Source: Aegilops tauschii subsp. strangulata
Lineage: Eukaryota > Streptophyta > Magnoliopsida > Poales > Poaceae
Direction: 5' to 3'
Assembly (NCBI RefSeq): GCF_002575655.3
Contig: NC_053035.3
Coordinates: forward strand, 89,925,322-89,989,321
Length of the DNA: 64,000 nucleotides
Each line of letters opens with the position of its first letter. The stretch's first letter is position 1. Under the pieces are notes generated by a model, which worked only from the letters and a program-made list of their open reading frames with translations, made no database searches and had not been told where the DNA came from. The position numbers and the translations under genes were made by a program. Positions 37,136 to 48,535 of this stretch are shown here, in pieces.

Positions 37136-38764
37136 TGATGTCTACTACGCAACCTTCCTATTGTAGACGTTGTTGGGCCTCCAAGTGCATAGGTTTGTAG
37201 GACAGTAGCAAATTTCCCTCAAGTGGATGACCTAAGGTTTATCAATCCGTGGGAGGTGTAGGATGAAGATGGTCTCTCTCAAACAACCCTGCAACCAAAT
37301 AACAAAGAGTCTCTTGTGTCCCCAACACACCCAATACAATGGTAAATTGTATAGGTGCACTAGTTCGGCGAAGAGATGGTGATACAAGTGCACTATGGAT
37401 GGTAGATAAAGGTTTTTGTAATCTGAAAATATAAAAACAGCAAGGTAACTAATGATAAAAGTGAGCACAACGATATTGCACTGCTAGGAAACAAGGCCTA
37501 GGGTTCATACTTTCACTAGTGCAAGTTCTCTCAACAATAATAACATAATTGGATCATATAACTAATAGCGGAGAACAAACGAAGAGATTATGGTAGGGTA
37601 CAAAACCACCTCAAAGTTATCCTTTCTGATCTATCTATTCAAGAGTCCGTAGTAAAATAACACGAAGCTATTCTTTCCGTTCGATCTATCATAGAGTTCG
37701 TACTAGAATAACACCTTAAGACACAAATCAACCAAAACCCTAATGTCGCCTAGATACTCCAATGTCACCTCAAGTATCCGTGGGTATGATGATACGATAT
37801 GCATCACACAATCTTAGATTCATCTATTCAACCAACACAAAGTACTTCAAAGAGTGCCCCAAAGTTTCTACTGGAGAGTCAAGACGAAAACATGTGCCAA
37901 CCCCTATGCATAGGTTCATGGGCGGAACCCGCAAGTTGATCACCAAAACATACATCACGTGAATCACGTGATATCCCACTGTCACCATAGATAAGCACGG
38001 CAAGACATACATCTAGTGTTCTCAAATCCTTAAAGACTCAGTCCGATAAGATAACTTCAAAGGGAAAACTCAATCCATTACAAGAGAGTAGAGGGGGAGA
38101 AACATCATAATATCCAACTATAATAGCAAAGCTCGCGATACATCAAGATCGTATCACCTCAAAGAACACGAGAGAGAGAGAGAGATCAAACACATAGCTA
38201 CTGGTACATACCCTCAGCCCCGAGGGTGAACTACTCCCTCCTCGTCATGGAGAGCGCCGGGATGATTAAGATGGCCACCGGAGAGGGATCCCCCCTCCGG
38301 CAGGGTGCCGGAACAGGGTCCCGATTGGTTTTTGGTGGCTACAGAGGCTTGCAGCGGCGGAACTCCCGATCTATTCTGTTCCCCGATGGTTTTAGGGTAT
38401 ATGGAGATATATAGGCGAAAGAAGTCGGTAAGGGGAGCCACGAGGGGCCCACGAGGGTGGAGGGCGCGCCCCCTGCCTCGTGCCTTCCTCGTTGCTTCCC
38501 TTACGTACACTCCAAGTCTTCTGCATTTCTTCCGTTCCAAAAATAACTCTCCCAAAGGTTTCATTCCGTTTGGACTCCGTTTGATATTCCTTTTCTTCGA
38601 AACACTAAAACAAGGGAAAAAACAGAAACTGGCACTGGGCTATGGGTTAATAGGTTAGTCCAAAAAATAATATAGAAGTGTTTAATAAAGCCCATAAACA
38701 TCCAAAGCAGATAATATAATAGCATGGAACAATCAAAAATTATAGATACATTGGAGACGTATCA
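37136..38764 (-). repeat. 5' LTR of the tRNA-Asp-type non-autonomous element
   Basis: 1629 bp. Compared with the left LTR it lacks about 38 bp around 37565, between short acta repeats, and a short stretch near 38465. Confidence 0.88.
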
Positions 38765-38769
38765 GCCGT

Positions 38770-39189
38770 GAATGTAAAGCGCCTTCCCACTCGCCTTAAA
38801 CTCGCCTGCCCAATGGCTGTGCAAATGGCGCGGTTGGGTTACCCAAGCCCGCATTGATGAGGATCCCGCAATAAGCGGACATGGTCTCTGCTTCGACAGG
38901 ACGTGCCAAATAGCAACCGCGTCTCGAAACATGGGGAGGCAGATGAAAAACGGTTCGAGATTATAACCGGACAGACGTGGCGTCATGTTGTAAAAAACTG
39001 TCAGCAGATTAGACTCGTGTAGAATATATATATTCTCTCTGCGGCTGTGCATGGTGTGTAACAAGTCCGGATACAATCATCGCGTCCGAAGACTATCTTG
39101 GAGTTCGGAAGAAGGGGAACCCGCCTTGCAATGCCGAAGACAATCTGCGCGCTGGACTCCTCGTCATTGAAGCTAGGTTCAGGGGCTAC
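38770..39189 (+). other. 3' internal tail of Fatima copy 1
   Basis: Non-coding tail between the insertion and the 3' LTR, ending in the purine tract ttcaggggctac. It is homologous, inverted, to 39671-40090 of copy 2. Confidence 0.8.
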
Positions 39190-39670
39190 TGAGGGAGTCC
39201 TGGACTAAGGGGTCCTCGGGCGTCCGGCCTGTTATCTACTAGGCCGGACTGATGGGCTGTGAAGACATAAAGACCGAAGACTGTACCCGTGTCCGGATTG
39301 GACTCTACTTGGCGTGGAAGGCAAGCTAGGCGACCGATTATGAAGATTTCCTCCTATGTAACCGACCCCATGTAACCCTAGATCTCTCCGATGCCTATAT
39401 AAACCGGAGAGCATAGTCCAGATAGGAGATACTGATTACCATATTCACATAAGGCTAGACTTCTAGGGTTTAGCCATTATGATCTCGTGGTAGATCAACT
39501 CTTGTAACACTCATATTCATCAATATCAATCAAGCAGGAAGTAGGGTATTACCTCCATAGAGAGGGCCCGAACCTGGGTAAACATCGTGTCCCCCGTCTC
39601 CTGTTACCATCGATCCTAGACGCACAGTTCGGGACCCCCTACCCGAGATCCGCCGGTTTTGACACCGACA
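39190..39670 (+). repeat. 3' LTR of Fatima copy 1
   Basis: 481 bp from tgagggagtcctggactaag to ttttgacaccgaca, preceded by a purine tract. A TATA box tatataaa is at 39396-39403. The partner 5' LTR is outside the window. Confidence 0.88.
39396..39403 (+). promoter_or_regulatory. TATA box in Fatima LTR
   Basis: tatataaa in the context gcctatataaaccgg, in the sense direction and a little over 200 bp into the LTR. In a 3' LTR this could start read-out transcription into the flanking antisense gene of copy 2. Confidence 0.55.
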
Positions 39671-42135
39671 CCATGCTTCAATGACGAGGTGTCCGGCGCG
39701 CAGATTGTATCTGGCATTGCAAGGCGGGTTCCCTTTTCCGAATACTCCAAGATAGTCTTCAGACGCAACGAACGTGTCCGGACCTGCAACACAAGTACCA
39801 CACACACAGCCGCAGAGAGTATAATATTTCACGAGTCCCATCTGCTGACAACTTTTTGCAAGATGACATCACGTCTGCCCAGTCATTATTTCGAACCATT
39901 TTCGTCTGCCGTTCCGCATTTCGAGATGCGGTTTCCATTGGCACATCTTGTCAAAGCAGAGATCGTGTCCCCTTATCGCGGGATTCTCATCAATACGGGC
40001 GTGGGTAATCCAACCGTGATGTTTGCACAACCCTTGGGAATAGGCGAGTTTTAAGGCGAGTGGGGAGGCGTTCGATATTCACTGCCTTTATAAGGGGACA
40101 AGGACTCCCTTTCTTCACCCACGCCTTCCTTCTTCCTCTGCCCTTCCACTCTTGAGCTGCAGCGCCCAAGTTCTCATCTTTCCCACCTCGATCAAGCACT
40201 CAACCATGTCTGGCTCTGGAGGGCAAGGCAAGTGGATGGCCTCCTCCATTAAGGAGAAGGACATCGCCGAGCTTCGGGAGGCCGGGTATCTGGCGAAAGA
40301 GATCGCCCACCGGCTTCCGGCCAAGGGGCAAGTCGTCCCTACACCGAAGCCCAACGAGGGGGTGGTGTTCCTCCCTCATTTCATCTGCGGGTTAGGGTTT
40401 CCACTCCAACCTTTCGTTTGCGGACTGATGTTCTATTACGGGCTAGATTTCCACGATCTAGCCCCGAACTCCTTCCTCAACATCTCGGCATTCATTCTCG
40501 TGTGCGAGGCTTTCCTCCGCATCCAGCCCCATTTCGGCCTGTGGCTCAAGATCTTCAACGTGAAGCTGAAGGTGGTGGACGGCCAACACGCGGAGTGCGG
40601 AGGAGCCATGGTGAGAAAGATGCCCAATGTCATATGGCCCAAAGGCACATTTGTGGAGACCGTCAAGGAGTGGCAGAAGTTGTGGTTCTATATCACAAAA
40701 CCCCGCGACGCCACCTGGGCCGCGGCTTCCGAATTCAAATCCGGAGCTCCAATGCGGCTGACCTCCTGGATGGAGAAGGGCCCAAATTGGTCTTTGTCGG
40801 ATGAGCTGATGGCGCTGCAAACGCGCATCCAAAGCATGGTCGACAGAAACATCAAGCTCGTTGATGTGATCCAGGTGATGCTAGTTCGCTAGATCCTCCC
40901 CTGCCAAAGCCGAACCTCCCCTTTATGGGAATTCGATCCGGAGAAGCACCAAACCTTGGTGAGGCTCTTCGGAACCACTCAGGAAGATGCCTGGAATTGC
41001 TCTTTAAGGGCGACGAGAAGCCGTCGGCCATACAATCGGACCGCGGGCATGATCTTGCCCATCCCGCCAATGCGGTAGTCCTTCACGTCTCAGGGCGTAC
41101 CCTCTACTTGCTTGCTCAAGGAGGGTAACTAAACTTTACTAATTTATCCTTTCAGGTATGGACAGAGAAAGCGGAGTGGATTCGGTGTCCGGCTCCGTTG
41201 CCCAACGAACCAGTCATCCCGCTCTTGGTGAAGATGCTGGTCCCGGCGCCCTACCAGCCGCCAGATAAGAAGGCCAAGGGGGGCCGGGGTGGCCTCCGCC
41301 GCAAGGGCGCTTCGGACGTGATGTCCGAAGACAAGACTCACTCCTCTGCCGCCGAAGACGACGACAAGGAGGAGGAAAGCAACTCTCCCCCTGAGGGGGG
41401 AAGGAAGAAGAGGGCGGCCTCCACAAATTTGGAGGCAGAGGCACCCAAGGGGGGGAAGGCCCCTCTCGCGGATAACTCCGCATGGAATGTCGACAGCAGC
41501 CCAGAGCGCCCCCCCTCCCCCGAAGCAAGCCCCTGGCCGCATCGTAAGTACTAAAAAAGCGCAGATGCGTCCATGTATCCGGCCTCTCCTTTTTATGGTA
41601 TTAATATGGTTAATCATTAATCATGTTATTGCAGTCCGGCCCATGATAGCTCCTAGCGATCCTCATCAGGAGGTTCGCTGGACTCGAAGGCGATGGCTAG
41701 CGAGTCACGGCCCACCGCTGAATCTCCCAAGGCCAAGGGCGACGCCGAGGTGCTGTCCCGGAGGACCTTCCCCGGCCAGGGAGATGGTTAGGAGCCGCCA
41801 GAGGGCGAGACCTCAGCCGCCGGACACACGGGGGAGCAAAGCCCCAGGGAGACGGACGATGGGGGCCATGCTCAGTTCGGCCCCCAGCCAAATACGATAC
41901 TGGAGACCTATACGTCTCTGGAATCCGGCGAGCAACCTCCTTCGAAAGAAGGGGGTGTGCCTATTCCGCCGGTGACGTCTGTCCGGATAATCTGCTGGAA
42001 GCGCTACGAGGCGCTTCCGTTGTGGATGAACACCGTATCCTTATGGGTACGGTGATTGAGAAGGTTTAGTCCGTCAAGAGTGGACTGACTGAAGCCTGCA
42101 GCAGCCTGCTGACAGGTTTTGAGGTAAGCGGCACA
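39671..42135 (-). mobile_element. Fatima-type gypsy element, copy 2 (minus strand), partial
   Basis: Sequence homologous to the 3' half of copy 1 but inverted: its non-coding tail (39671-40090) followed by the antisense gene on the plus strand. It begins about 14 bp inside where its own 3' LTR would start, directly abutting the LTR of copy 1. Homology fades after about 42135, just past a donor-like ggtaag. No LTR of this copy is in the window. Confidence 0.75.
40206..42123 (+). pseudogene. Antisense intron-containing gene of Fatima copy 2 (putative gypsy-type transposon domain)
   Basis: It starts MSGSGGQGKWMASSIKEKDI at 40206 and reads through the PF04195-type domain (LMFYYGLDFHDLAPN, FGLWLKIFNVKLKVV) without a frameshift, better preserved than copy 1. 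A TAG at 40890-40892 then replaces a codon that is Arg in copy 1 (MLVRRVLPC). A later exon begins after the acceptor at 41154-41155, with an acidic/Lys-rich segment, followed by an intron at 41544-41634 (gtaagtact...ttgcag) at the same coding position as in copy 1. The 5'-proximal promoter lies next to the LTR of copy 1. Role unknown. Pseudogene status rests on the TAG, which a mis-set intron boundary could also explain. Confidence 0.68.
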
Positions 42136-42401
42136 AAAGAGAAAAGTCCAACGAGCCCATGAGGTTCGCGTCTCCTGGCTTTGGTTCGTCTAGGGGCCTT
42201 GTTTCTGCCGGTTGGCACTATGGTATTGTGTCCACTCCTGCAACGGCATCCGACTTCTTTATTGTTGCTAAGATATGTGGTGTTGTGGTGTGCGTGTGGT
42301 GCCCAAGACCACATACCAACTCCTCCACGGGATGGAAATTGAGGATTCTTCTGCATTTGGTGGCAAGGAGCATATCCGTTGGGAGGAGATGATGACCCTT
42401 G
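42136..42401. other. Unassigned 266-bp spacer between Fatima copy 2 and the copia element
   Basis: No family recognised. It contains the 18-mer aagtccaacgagcccatg (42144-42161), which recurs in the LINE 3' region at 42525-42542. A short frame reading GMEIEDSSAFGGKEHIRWEE on the plus strand near 42330-42390 looks protein-like but is not identified. Confidence 0.4.
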
Positions 42402-42428
42402 TGTTGAGTATATGTGTTATGTGCATAT
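42402..42428 (+). repeat. 5' LTR, left part
   Basis: tgttgagtatatgtgttatg and the following 7 bp, identical to the start of the 3' LTR at 53822; cut by the LINE insertion. Confidence 0.82.
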
Positions 42429-42630
42429 ATTTTTTTGGAACATAGACGCTAGAAGCGTCCGGCTTTAACTTAATAAAGCCACCAGGCAGAATCCACACAA
42501 ACAATCTTACAAACCAGAAATAACAAGTCCAACGAGCCCATGGCTCAAGATAAAATGAAGTAGCACACAACCACAAGCTCGGAAACACAAAAGCGGAGTA
42601 TCAAGGCCAGAGCTAGCAGCATGGGGAGGA

Positions 42631-45600
42631 TCATGGGGCAGCTGTCGTCCCGTGCCGCGCCTTCATCATGGATGTCTTGATCAGCTCCATGGCCGCGTTC
42701 ATGCGCTCGATGTCACGCTTCTTCCCCAGTGGAGCCCAGACCTGAAGGAAAATATGGCATTTGAAGATAATATCAGCGGGGTCGGTCGGGAATTTGTGTT
42801 CAATCGTAATTTTGTTACGAACCGTCCAGAGGGACCAAAGAAGCGCCCCAACACATCTCCAAACTATCCTAGCATTGGCCCCTCTTTGCGCCGTTAAGAT
42901 AGACAGCAATTCGTGGCTAGACTGAGGGTGCCAATTTTTATTGAATGTGTCTCTCACTGCACTCCACGCAAATCTAGCAAGCACACAACCAAAGAAGACG
43001 TGGTTCGCGTTTTCCCCTAAACCGCAGGTGGTGCATGTGCCGTCCGCCGGCCCATTTCGTTTGGCAACGTTGTCCGACGTAGGTAAGCGGTTGCGAAACA
43101 TTTGCCAAAAGAAGATCTTGATTTTGAGAGGAATGGCATCCTTCCATAGCCCCCTAGCTATATCTAATGTAGGTCCCGAAGATAGCTTGTCATATAAGGA
43201 TTTGACCGAAAATCGCTTAGAAGCGGTCAACTTCCACGATATCGTGTCCGCCCCAGTGCTACGGTTCAGACCACCCAAGTCGACCGTCAAAGCGTCCCAG
43301 CTTGCAGCCTCCCTGGGCTCTAGATTTCTGATGAACGAAATGGCTGGAGGGTGGACGCGTAAAGCATCGGCCACGAAAATGTTAGTGTCCGTTGCCAGTT
43401 GGTACAATTCCGGATGGGATTGCCATAAGGGCTCCTGGCCCCACCAGTGGTCGAGCCAGAACCGTGTGGACTTGCCGTTGTTTACCCGGAACTGTGCACC
43501 AACTGAGAACGCCGGTCGTACCGCTTGGATCCCGTTCCAAAAGGCCGAACCGTTGGTTTTAGCCTTGAACAGATTTCCCTTCGGGAAATATTTGGCTCGA
43601 AGGATGTCTGCCCAGAGCCCCGACTCGTTTTGGGCAAGACGCCACCACCACTTAGTTAGCAACGCCACATTCATGAGTTTAGAATTCGTGATACCTAGGC
43701 CGCCAAATTTTTTTGGCCTACACGCTGCTGCCCATTTCACTAAGTGATACTTGCGCTTGGTCCCGGCTCCTTCCCAAAAGATCCGGGAGCGAGGGGTATC
43801 GAGTCTTGTGTGAACCCCATCCGCTAGTAGGAACATCCCCATAGTGAAAATAGGGAGGGAAGATAAGCTCGAGTTGGTTAGGATTAGCCTCGCCGCCGAG
43901 GACATAAACCTACCCCTCCAAGGGCTCACTCGGTTAGCGACCTTCCCATAAAGCGGTTCCCATTCCGCTATGGTAGGTTTCTTGGTCGAAATCGGGAGGC
44001 CCAAGTATTTAATTGGAAATCTCCCTAGCTTGCAATTAAGGAGATTCGCAACCCGCGAGCTAGCTAGATCATCCATCCCAATGGTGATCACTTCACTTTT
44101 CAGAAAGTTGATCTTAAGCCCTGATAAGATCTCGAACGCAAGCAAGAGTAGATTGGTAGTTGCTAGGCTGTGGTCATCGGGTTCGAGTAAGAGCATCGTA
44201 TCGTCAGCTTATTGCAAATGCGTGACCCCACCCGGAATCAGATGCGCAACGAGCCCTTTGATGTGACCCGCTGCCCTTGCTTTATTAATCATGGCCGCCA
44301 AGGCATCCGCAACAAAGTTGAAGATAAGCGGGGAACTTGGGTCTCCCTGACATAGTCCACGCTTGTTACGAAAGAACTTGCCCATTGTGCCGTTGATATT
44401 GACCGCCGTGTGCCCACTACACACGAGGTGCATGATACGATGTACGAATCCTGCCTCAAACCCCTTTTTGAGGAGGACTTCTCGCACGAACTCCCAGTTC
44501 ACGCGATCGTACGCTTTCTCGAAATCTAATTTGAGAAGCACTCCCTGTGCCTTGGTCCTTTTCAACTCGTGAACGATCTCTTGTAACGCAATTGGTCCCT
44601 CGAGAATGTTACGGTGTTTGAGGAAACCCGTTTGACTAGAGCTAATCACTCGTTGAGCGACCGGAGCCAAGCGCGATGCATACACTTTCGCACAAATTTT
44701 GAACGGGACGTTGATCAAGGTAATGGGTCTAAAAAGTTTGATGTTGTCCGCCCCTTTGACCTTAGGAATAAGGCAGATGGCTCCATAGTTCAGCCGGGAG
44801 AGATCCACCGTGCCTAAGGCGAAGCCATTGACAATTTCGTAAAACAAGTGCTTAAGGCAGGGCCAAAATGTCTTAAAGAACTCCACCGGCCAACCGTCCG
44901 GCCCAGGCGCCGTGCTCGTTTTCATGCCGTGTAAGGCCTGGTCTATTTCCTCAGGAAGGAATGTAAGAGCTAACCTATCGTTCTCTTCCTGCGAGACCCG
45001 CTCCGCGGTATCCCACAAATCACCGCGAAGGCGTAATGGTTTTTCATCGGCCGTCCCCAAAAGGCCTATGAAAAACTCGTAGATATGGGCCACGATTTGG
45101 TCCTGCGCCAACAGAACACCCTGTTCTGTTTGGAGACGCAGGATGGTGCATTTCCTTTTCCGCCCGTTCGCGTAGGCGTGGAAATATCCAGTGTTTGCGT
45201 CTCCTTTCGTGACCCATTTGACTCCGCCCCTGCGTCGCCAATATTCCTCTTCCGCGCGTAAAATCGCTGTCACTTGATCCTCTAAAGCATACATATGCGC
45301 CCACTCAGCCTCCGAGAAAGGTCGGCGATCAGCCTCCAAATCTAACAGCGAGATCGCCTGAACAATGCGCGCTCGCTCTTTCTTGGACTCGCTACCATGA
45401 TTAGCGCCCCACCCGCGCAGGTGGGCGCGCAGCTTGCTAGCAGCCGCGACCCAGCCCTCTGCTGGACCACGTTGAGGTCCCAGATGCGCACAAATCACGC
45501 CTCAGCGCTCGACCACCATCTGGGCAAATCCCTCTGCTTCAAACCACGCCGTTTCGAAGTAGAACCGAGGGCTACGGCGAATGAGCTCCTCCCCTGAGGA

Positions 45601-46299
45601 GAAGATTAGCGGGACGTGGTCTGATCCGATGCGCGTCTCCGCCACGAGGGAGCACATGGGGAACAAGACCTCCCATTCCGGAGTAAAAAAAACCCTATCT
45701 AACACGCTACGGACCGGCTGCATTTGCTTGTTAGTCCAGGTATATCTGGCACCAGTCCGTGCGGCCTCCCGCAAAGCTGCTGCCGCAATGGCATTATTGA
45801 ATAAGGACACCCTTGTCCAGTCAATACGTCCATTATTCTTATCCGCCCCCGAGCGAATTAAGTTAAAGTCTCCCCCTACCACCACAGGGAGGTTGATATC
45901 CCTTTTGGCCCCGACCAGGGTGGTAAGTTCTAGTAGGAACGCTGGCGATCTGGAGTGGTCAGCCGGCCCGTAGACACACACGACCACCCACGACAGGCCA
46001 GAAACACGGTGCTTAATAGTAGCAAATAAAAGGAACACACCAACATCCCAATGCAAAACATCACAAACGTCTTTATTACAACCCAAGAGAATGCCACCAG
46101 AGTGACCGACAGAGGGAACCCACTGCCACTCAAACCGTTGAAGAGGATCAAAAGCAAGCAAATCCCTGAAGGTAAAATCAGATTTAATCGTTTCTTGTAA
46201 CGCAACCACGTCTATATGTTCTTTGACCATGAATTCTCTGAGCTGCGTGCGTCGACCACCGTGGCCACAACCACGGATATTCCAGAACATGTAACGCAT
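42631..46299 (-). pseudogene. LINE ORF2: endonuclease and reverse transcriptase, two nonsense codons
   Basis: One frame of 1222 codons interrupted only by TGA at 45502-45504 (codon 266) and TAA at 44209-44211 (codon 697). The N-terminus is an APE-type endonuclease: FWNIRG, ALQET, VVGGDFN, RIGSDHVPL. The RT follows, with TAPGPDGWPVEFFK, YGAICLIPK, FRPITLINVPFKI, LLKLDFEKAYDRV and GLCQGDPSSPLIF. The catalytic YADD reads stop-ADD because TAA replaces the Tyr codon. After RT comes a zinc-binding RT-associated region (zf-RVT type: WKDAIPLKIKIFFWQ, CTTCG). ORF2 would nick target DNA and reverse transcribe at the nick in the nucleus. Its ATG directly abuts the ORF1 stop. Confidence 0.92.
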
Positions 46300-48535
46300 C
46301 TAAATCACCCTGTTACGTAGGCGCACACCTCTAGAGGTCACCGCCTTCGCCACTCTCTTCCTAGCCGTCGCTCGGCCATTAGAAGGAAGGACACCAGCAT
46401 CCCTAGCTAGTGTCACCTCGTCGGGCACTCTCTCAGCAACAGCCTCTACTGGCACAATGGCTAACTCGCTGCTGTTAGCACAGCGCACAGCAGCGGCCGC
46501 CAGCGCAGCCTGCGCCTCTTCCCTAGCGCGCACAAGAGAAACGATCTTGGACTGCGCCCCACGAGTCTCCACCCCGCAGTCATCTAGAATGCTCACTAGT
46601 TGCTCATCCGAGAAGGCATTAAGAATGCGAAAAGAGGGCAAGGGGTTACCTGCGGCGTCCATGTTCTTGTCAGCGGTGCGAAGTTTGGCGCTTTCCAAGG
46701 AGGAGAGGTCGCGAGCTTGGCCTTGGCCCGAACGCTCGGGGCGCGCTGCACCACCGGGATCGCCTTGGTGCGCCTGGCCTTGTTGATAGTCCCCGTCGTC
46801 CCCAGCGCTGCGCCCAACTCACCACCAAGGTCAGAGCTCTCCGCCTCCGCCACCACCATCGCCTGCTTGTTCGCCGGTTTCCTCCCCGCCTTCTTCTTCG
46901 GTTGCCTGCCCCCACTGTTGGAGCCCCGGCGCGGAGCAGGCGTATTGTCAGCTGGCTCGCTAACCACGCCACCGTAGTCCGCCCCCACAGCCACTGGTGA
47001 GGAAGAGGTTGGCAGAGAAGGAGGGACAGCAGAGGAAACCCCACCCGCGCCAGTCAAAGTCGCCGCCACCTGGGATGAGCCAAGGTTGGACCCGTACCGT
47101 TGAAGGTAAGTTCCAGCGACCTGGCTAGCGGGGGCCCGCTGACCGCGGTGTCCTGTGTCGCCACCCCCATGGCACCAATCTCGGCCGACAACGCACCCAG
47201 CTTGTCCCAAGTTTCCGTGTCAATGGATGTGTCCTGAATGCTGTCGTCTTGGTCCTCTCCCTTCTCTGTCATCTTGGTATCCTGGTACTCCGCATCACGA
47301 GGGCCGCCCTCGCACCCTTGCGACTCCTTGCCTGGTTCGGCCCTGCCGTGCTTTTCGGTGCCCAGCGTCCGAGCGCCCGGATTCGCGGCCTTGTCAGGGG
47401 GGTTGGCAGGGCCTGCTCCCAGCACGGCCCGCTCACCACCCCTTTTGGGCAGGGTCTCGCGCTCCACCTTGATTTGGTATCCCTCATGGTTGAACCATAC
47501 CTCGACAACTCCATTGAGCTTCTCCGGGGCTTTGCACGCAAGCTTCATCCGAACAGGCCCCAACCTGATCAGAGAAAGTTCATCGACCACAATTAGCCTG
47601 CCCAGCATTCGGAACCCTTCCCTGATGCGATCTTCCCGCCTATGTTTCTTTGGGATGCCATGGAGACGCACCCAAGTCTCCGGCATCACCATGGGTTGGA
47701 CCTCCTCGTGTAACATGTCGCGCACCCGCGCAGTGATGTCATTGATGGACAGAAACAATTTACCACTAGACTTCGCCATGTGTAACAGGTCTGCAGAAGG
47801 AAAGACCACCACGAAATCATCATCCCCCACTTGAGATACCTGCCAGTCCCAGTCGCCTGTCACCATGTGCTTCAATTCTTGCTTGAGAATCCGTAGGTTC
47901 AATTTCCCCGGCTCCGCAGATAAGATGGCCGCGTTCTTGATGCGAGCATCTATGGGTGCTTCGGCCTCGTCCACGTCCTCGAACTCTAGGCAGAAAAAGC
48001 CTTCCCCAGAAATGGCGCTGCCCATGATTTGGAGGTGGAGTTGCCGGCCCCTTGTTGGGCAGTGTGCAGACGCATGCCCTTCTTCCTTGCAGAGTACACA
48101 GAGGGGCAAGAACTTGCACTGGGACTGGAAGTGGCCGGGGCGCCCGCACTTGAAGCACTCCACGTCCGCCACCACTTCCACTGGGATGGGTTCCTCCGCC
48201 GTACCCTTAGGAGCAGAGGGCAGTGCCACCGCCAGTGAAGCTGCCCTCGGCTTCATGGCCTTTGGGTCCCCGTGGCCCCCACCACCGCTGGGGAACGGCT
48301 CGGGCTTCCTCTCAAGCTCGCGACGCCGCTGCTGGGCCTTCTTTTTCTTCTTGCGCTCCTGCTGCTGGATCCACCACGGGGGAGGAGGACCCCAATCCCC
48401 CTCGCGCCTGCCCTGGTCGCGGGATCCGCCTCGCTCTTCTCTGGCCTCGCGTCCACGAAGTTCCCGCTCCCTACGCCGCTCCGCCTCCGGATCTGAGACC
48501 TCCATCGGCCGCTTGTCCGCACGCCTGTCTCCCAT
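46300..48535 (-). pseudogene. LINE ORF1: RNA-binding protein with two zinc knuckles, frameshifted
   Basis: I place the start at the ATG at 48535 (MGDRRADKRPMEVSD); an in-frame ATG upstream at 48811 would add 92 residues that look like GC-rich leader. A basic, charged region (about residues 15-80) precedes two CCHC knuckles, CFKCGRPGHFQSQC (127-140) and CVLCKEEGHASAHC (146-159). A DUF4283-like RNA-binding domain follows, with PETWVRLHGIPKKHRRED. The first frame ends at 47054, but coding-like sequence continues in another phase to about 46690 and in a third to the TAG at 46300-46302 (...RLRNRVI), implying at least two indels. It would bind LINE RNA. Confidence 0.82.

Larger units (their letters stand above)
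18049..38764 (-). mobile_element. Non-autonomous LTR retrotransposon (tRNA-Asp-type primer), hosting nested elements
   Basis: The LTRs are 18049-19716 and 37136-38764, with ends tgatgtctac...agacgtatca, flanked by perfect 5-bp duplications gccgt (18044-18048 and 38765-38769). The element reads on the minus strand: the primer site lies beside the right LTR and a purine-rich tract (aagcttggggatgc) beside the left one. Removing the nested Angela element leaves about 7.1 kb. No gag-pol is recognised; the only sizeable frame is 36173-37015. I count about 44 LTR-LTR differences (about 2.7%). It inserted into Fatima copy 1. I do not assign a family name; the primer site is Athila-like. Confidence 0.88.
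11739..39670 (+). mobile_element. Fatima-type gypsy element, copy 1 (plus strand), with nested insertions
   Basis: The element runs from the gag fragment at 11739 through protease, an antisense gene and a 3' tail (38770-39189) to a 481-bp 3' LTR (39190-39670). Its 5' LTR lies left of the window, separated by the gypsy-like insertion ending at 11738. A second insertion (18049-38764, TSD gccgt) splits the antisense-gene side. No reverse transcriptase or integrase is seen, so this copy is non-autonomous or deleted. The Fatima assignment comes from the LTR opening tgagggagtcctggactaag and its close ttttgacaccgaca. Confidence 0.8.

Noticed and set aside
39671..42135. Autointegration product of a single Fatima cDNA
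   Set aside because: The two inverted tails differ by many substitutions and indels, so they come from separate elements.
42941..43747. A 268-codon plus-strand frame
   Set aside because: Antisense shadow of LINE ORF2; no motif of its own.
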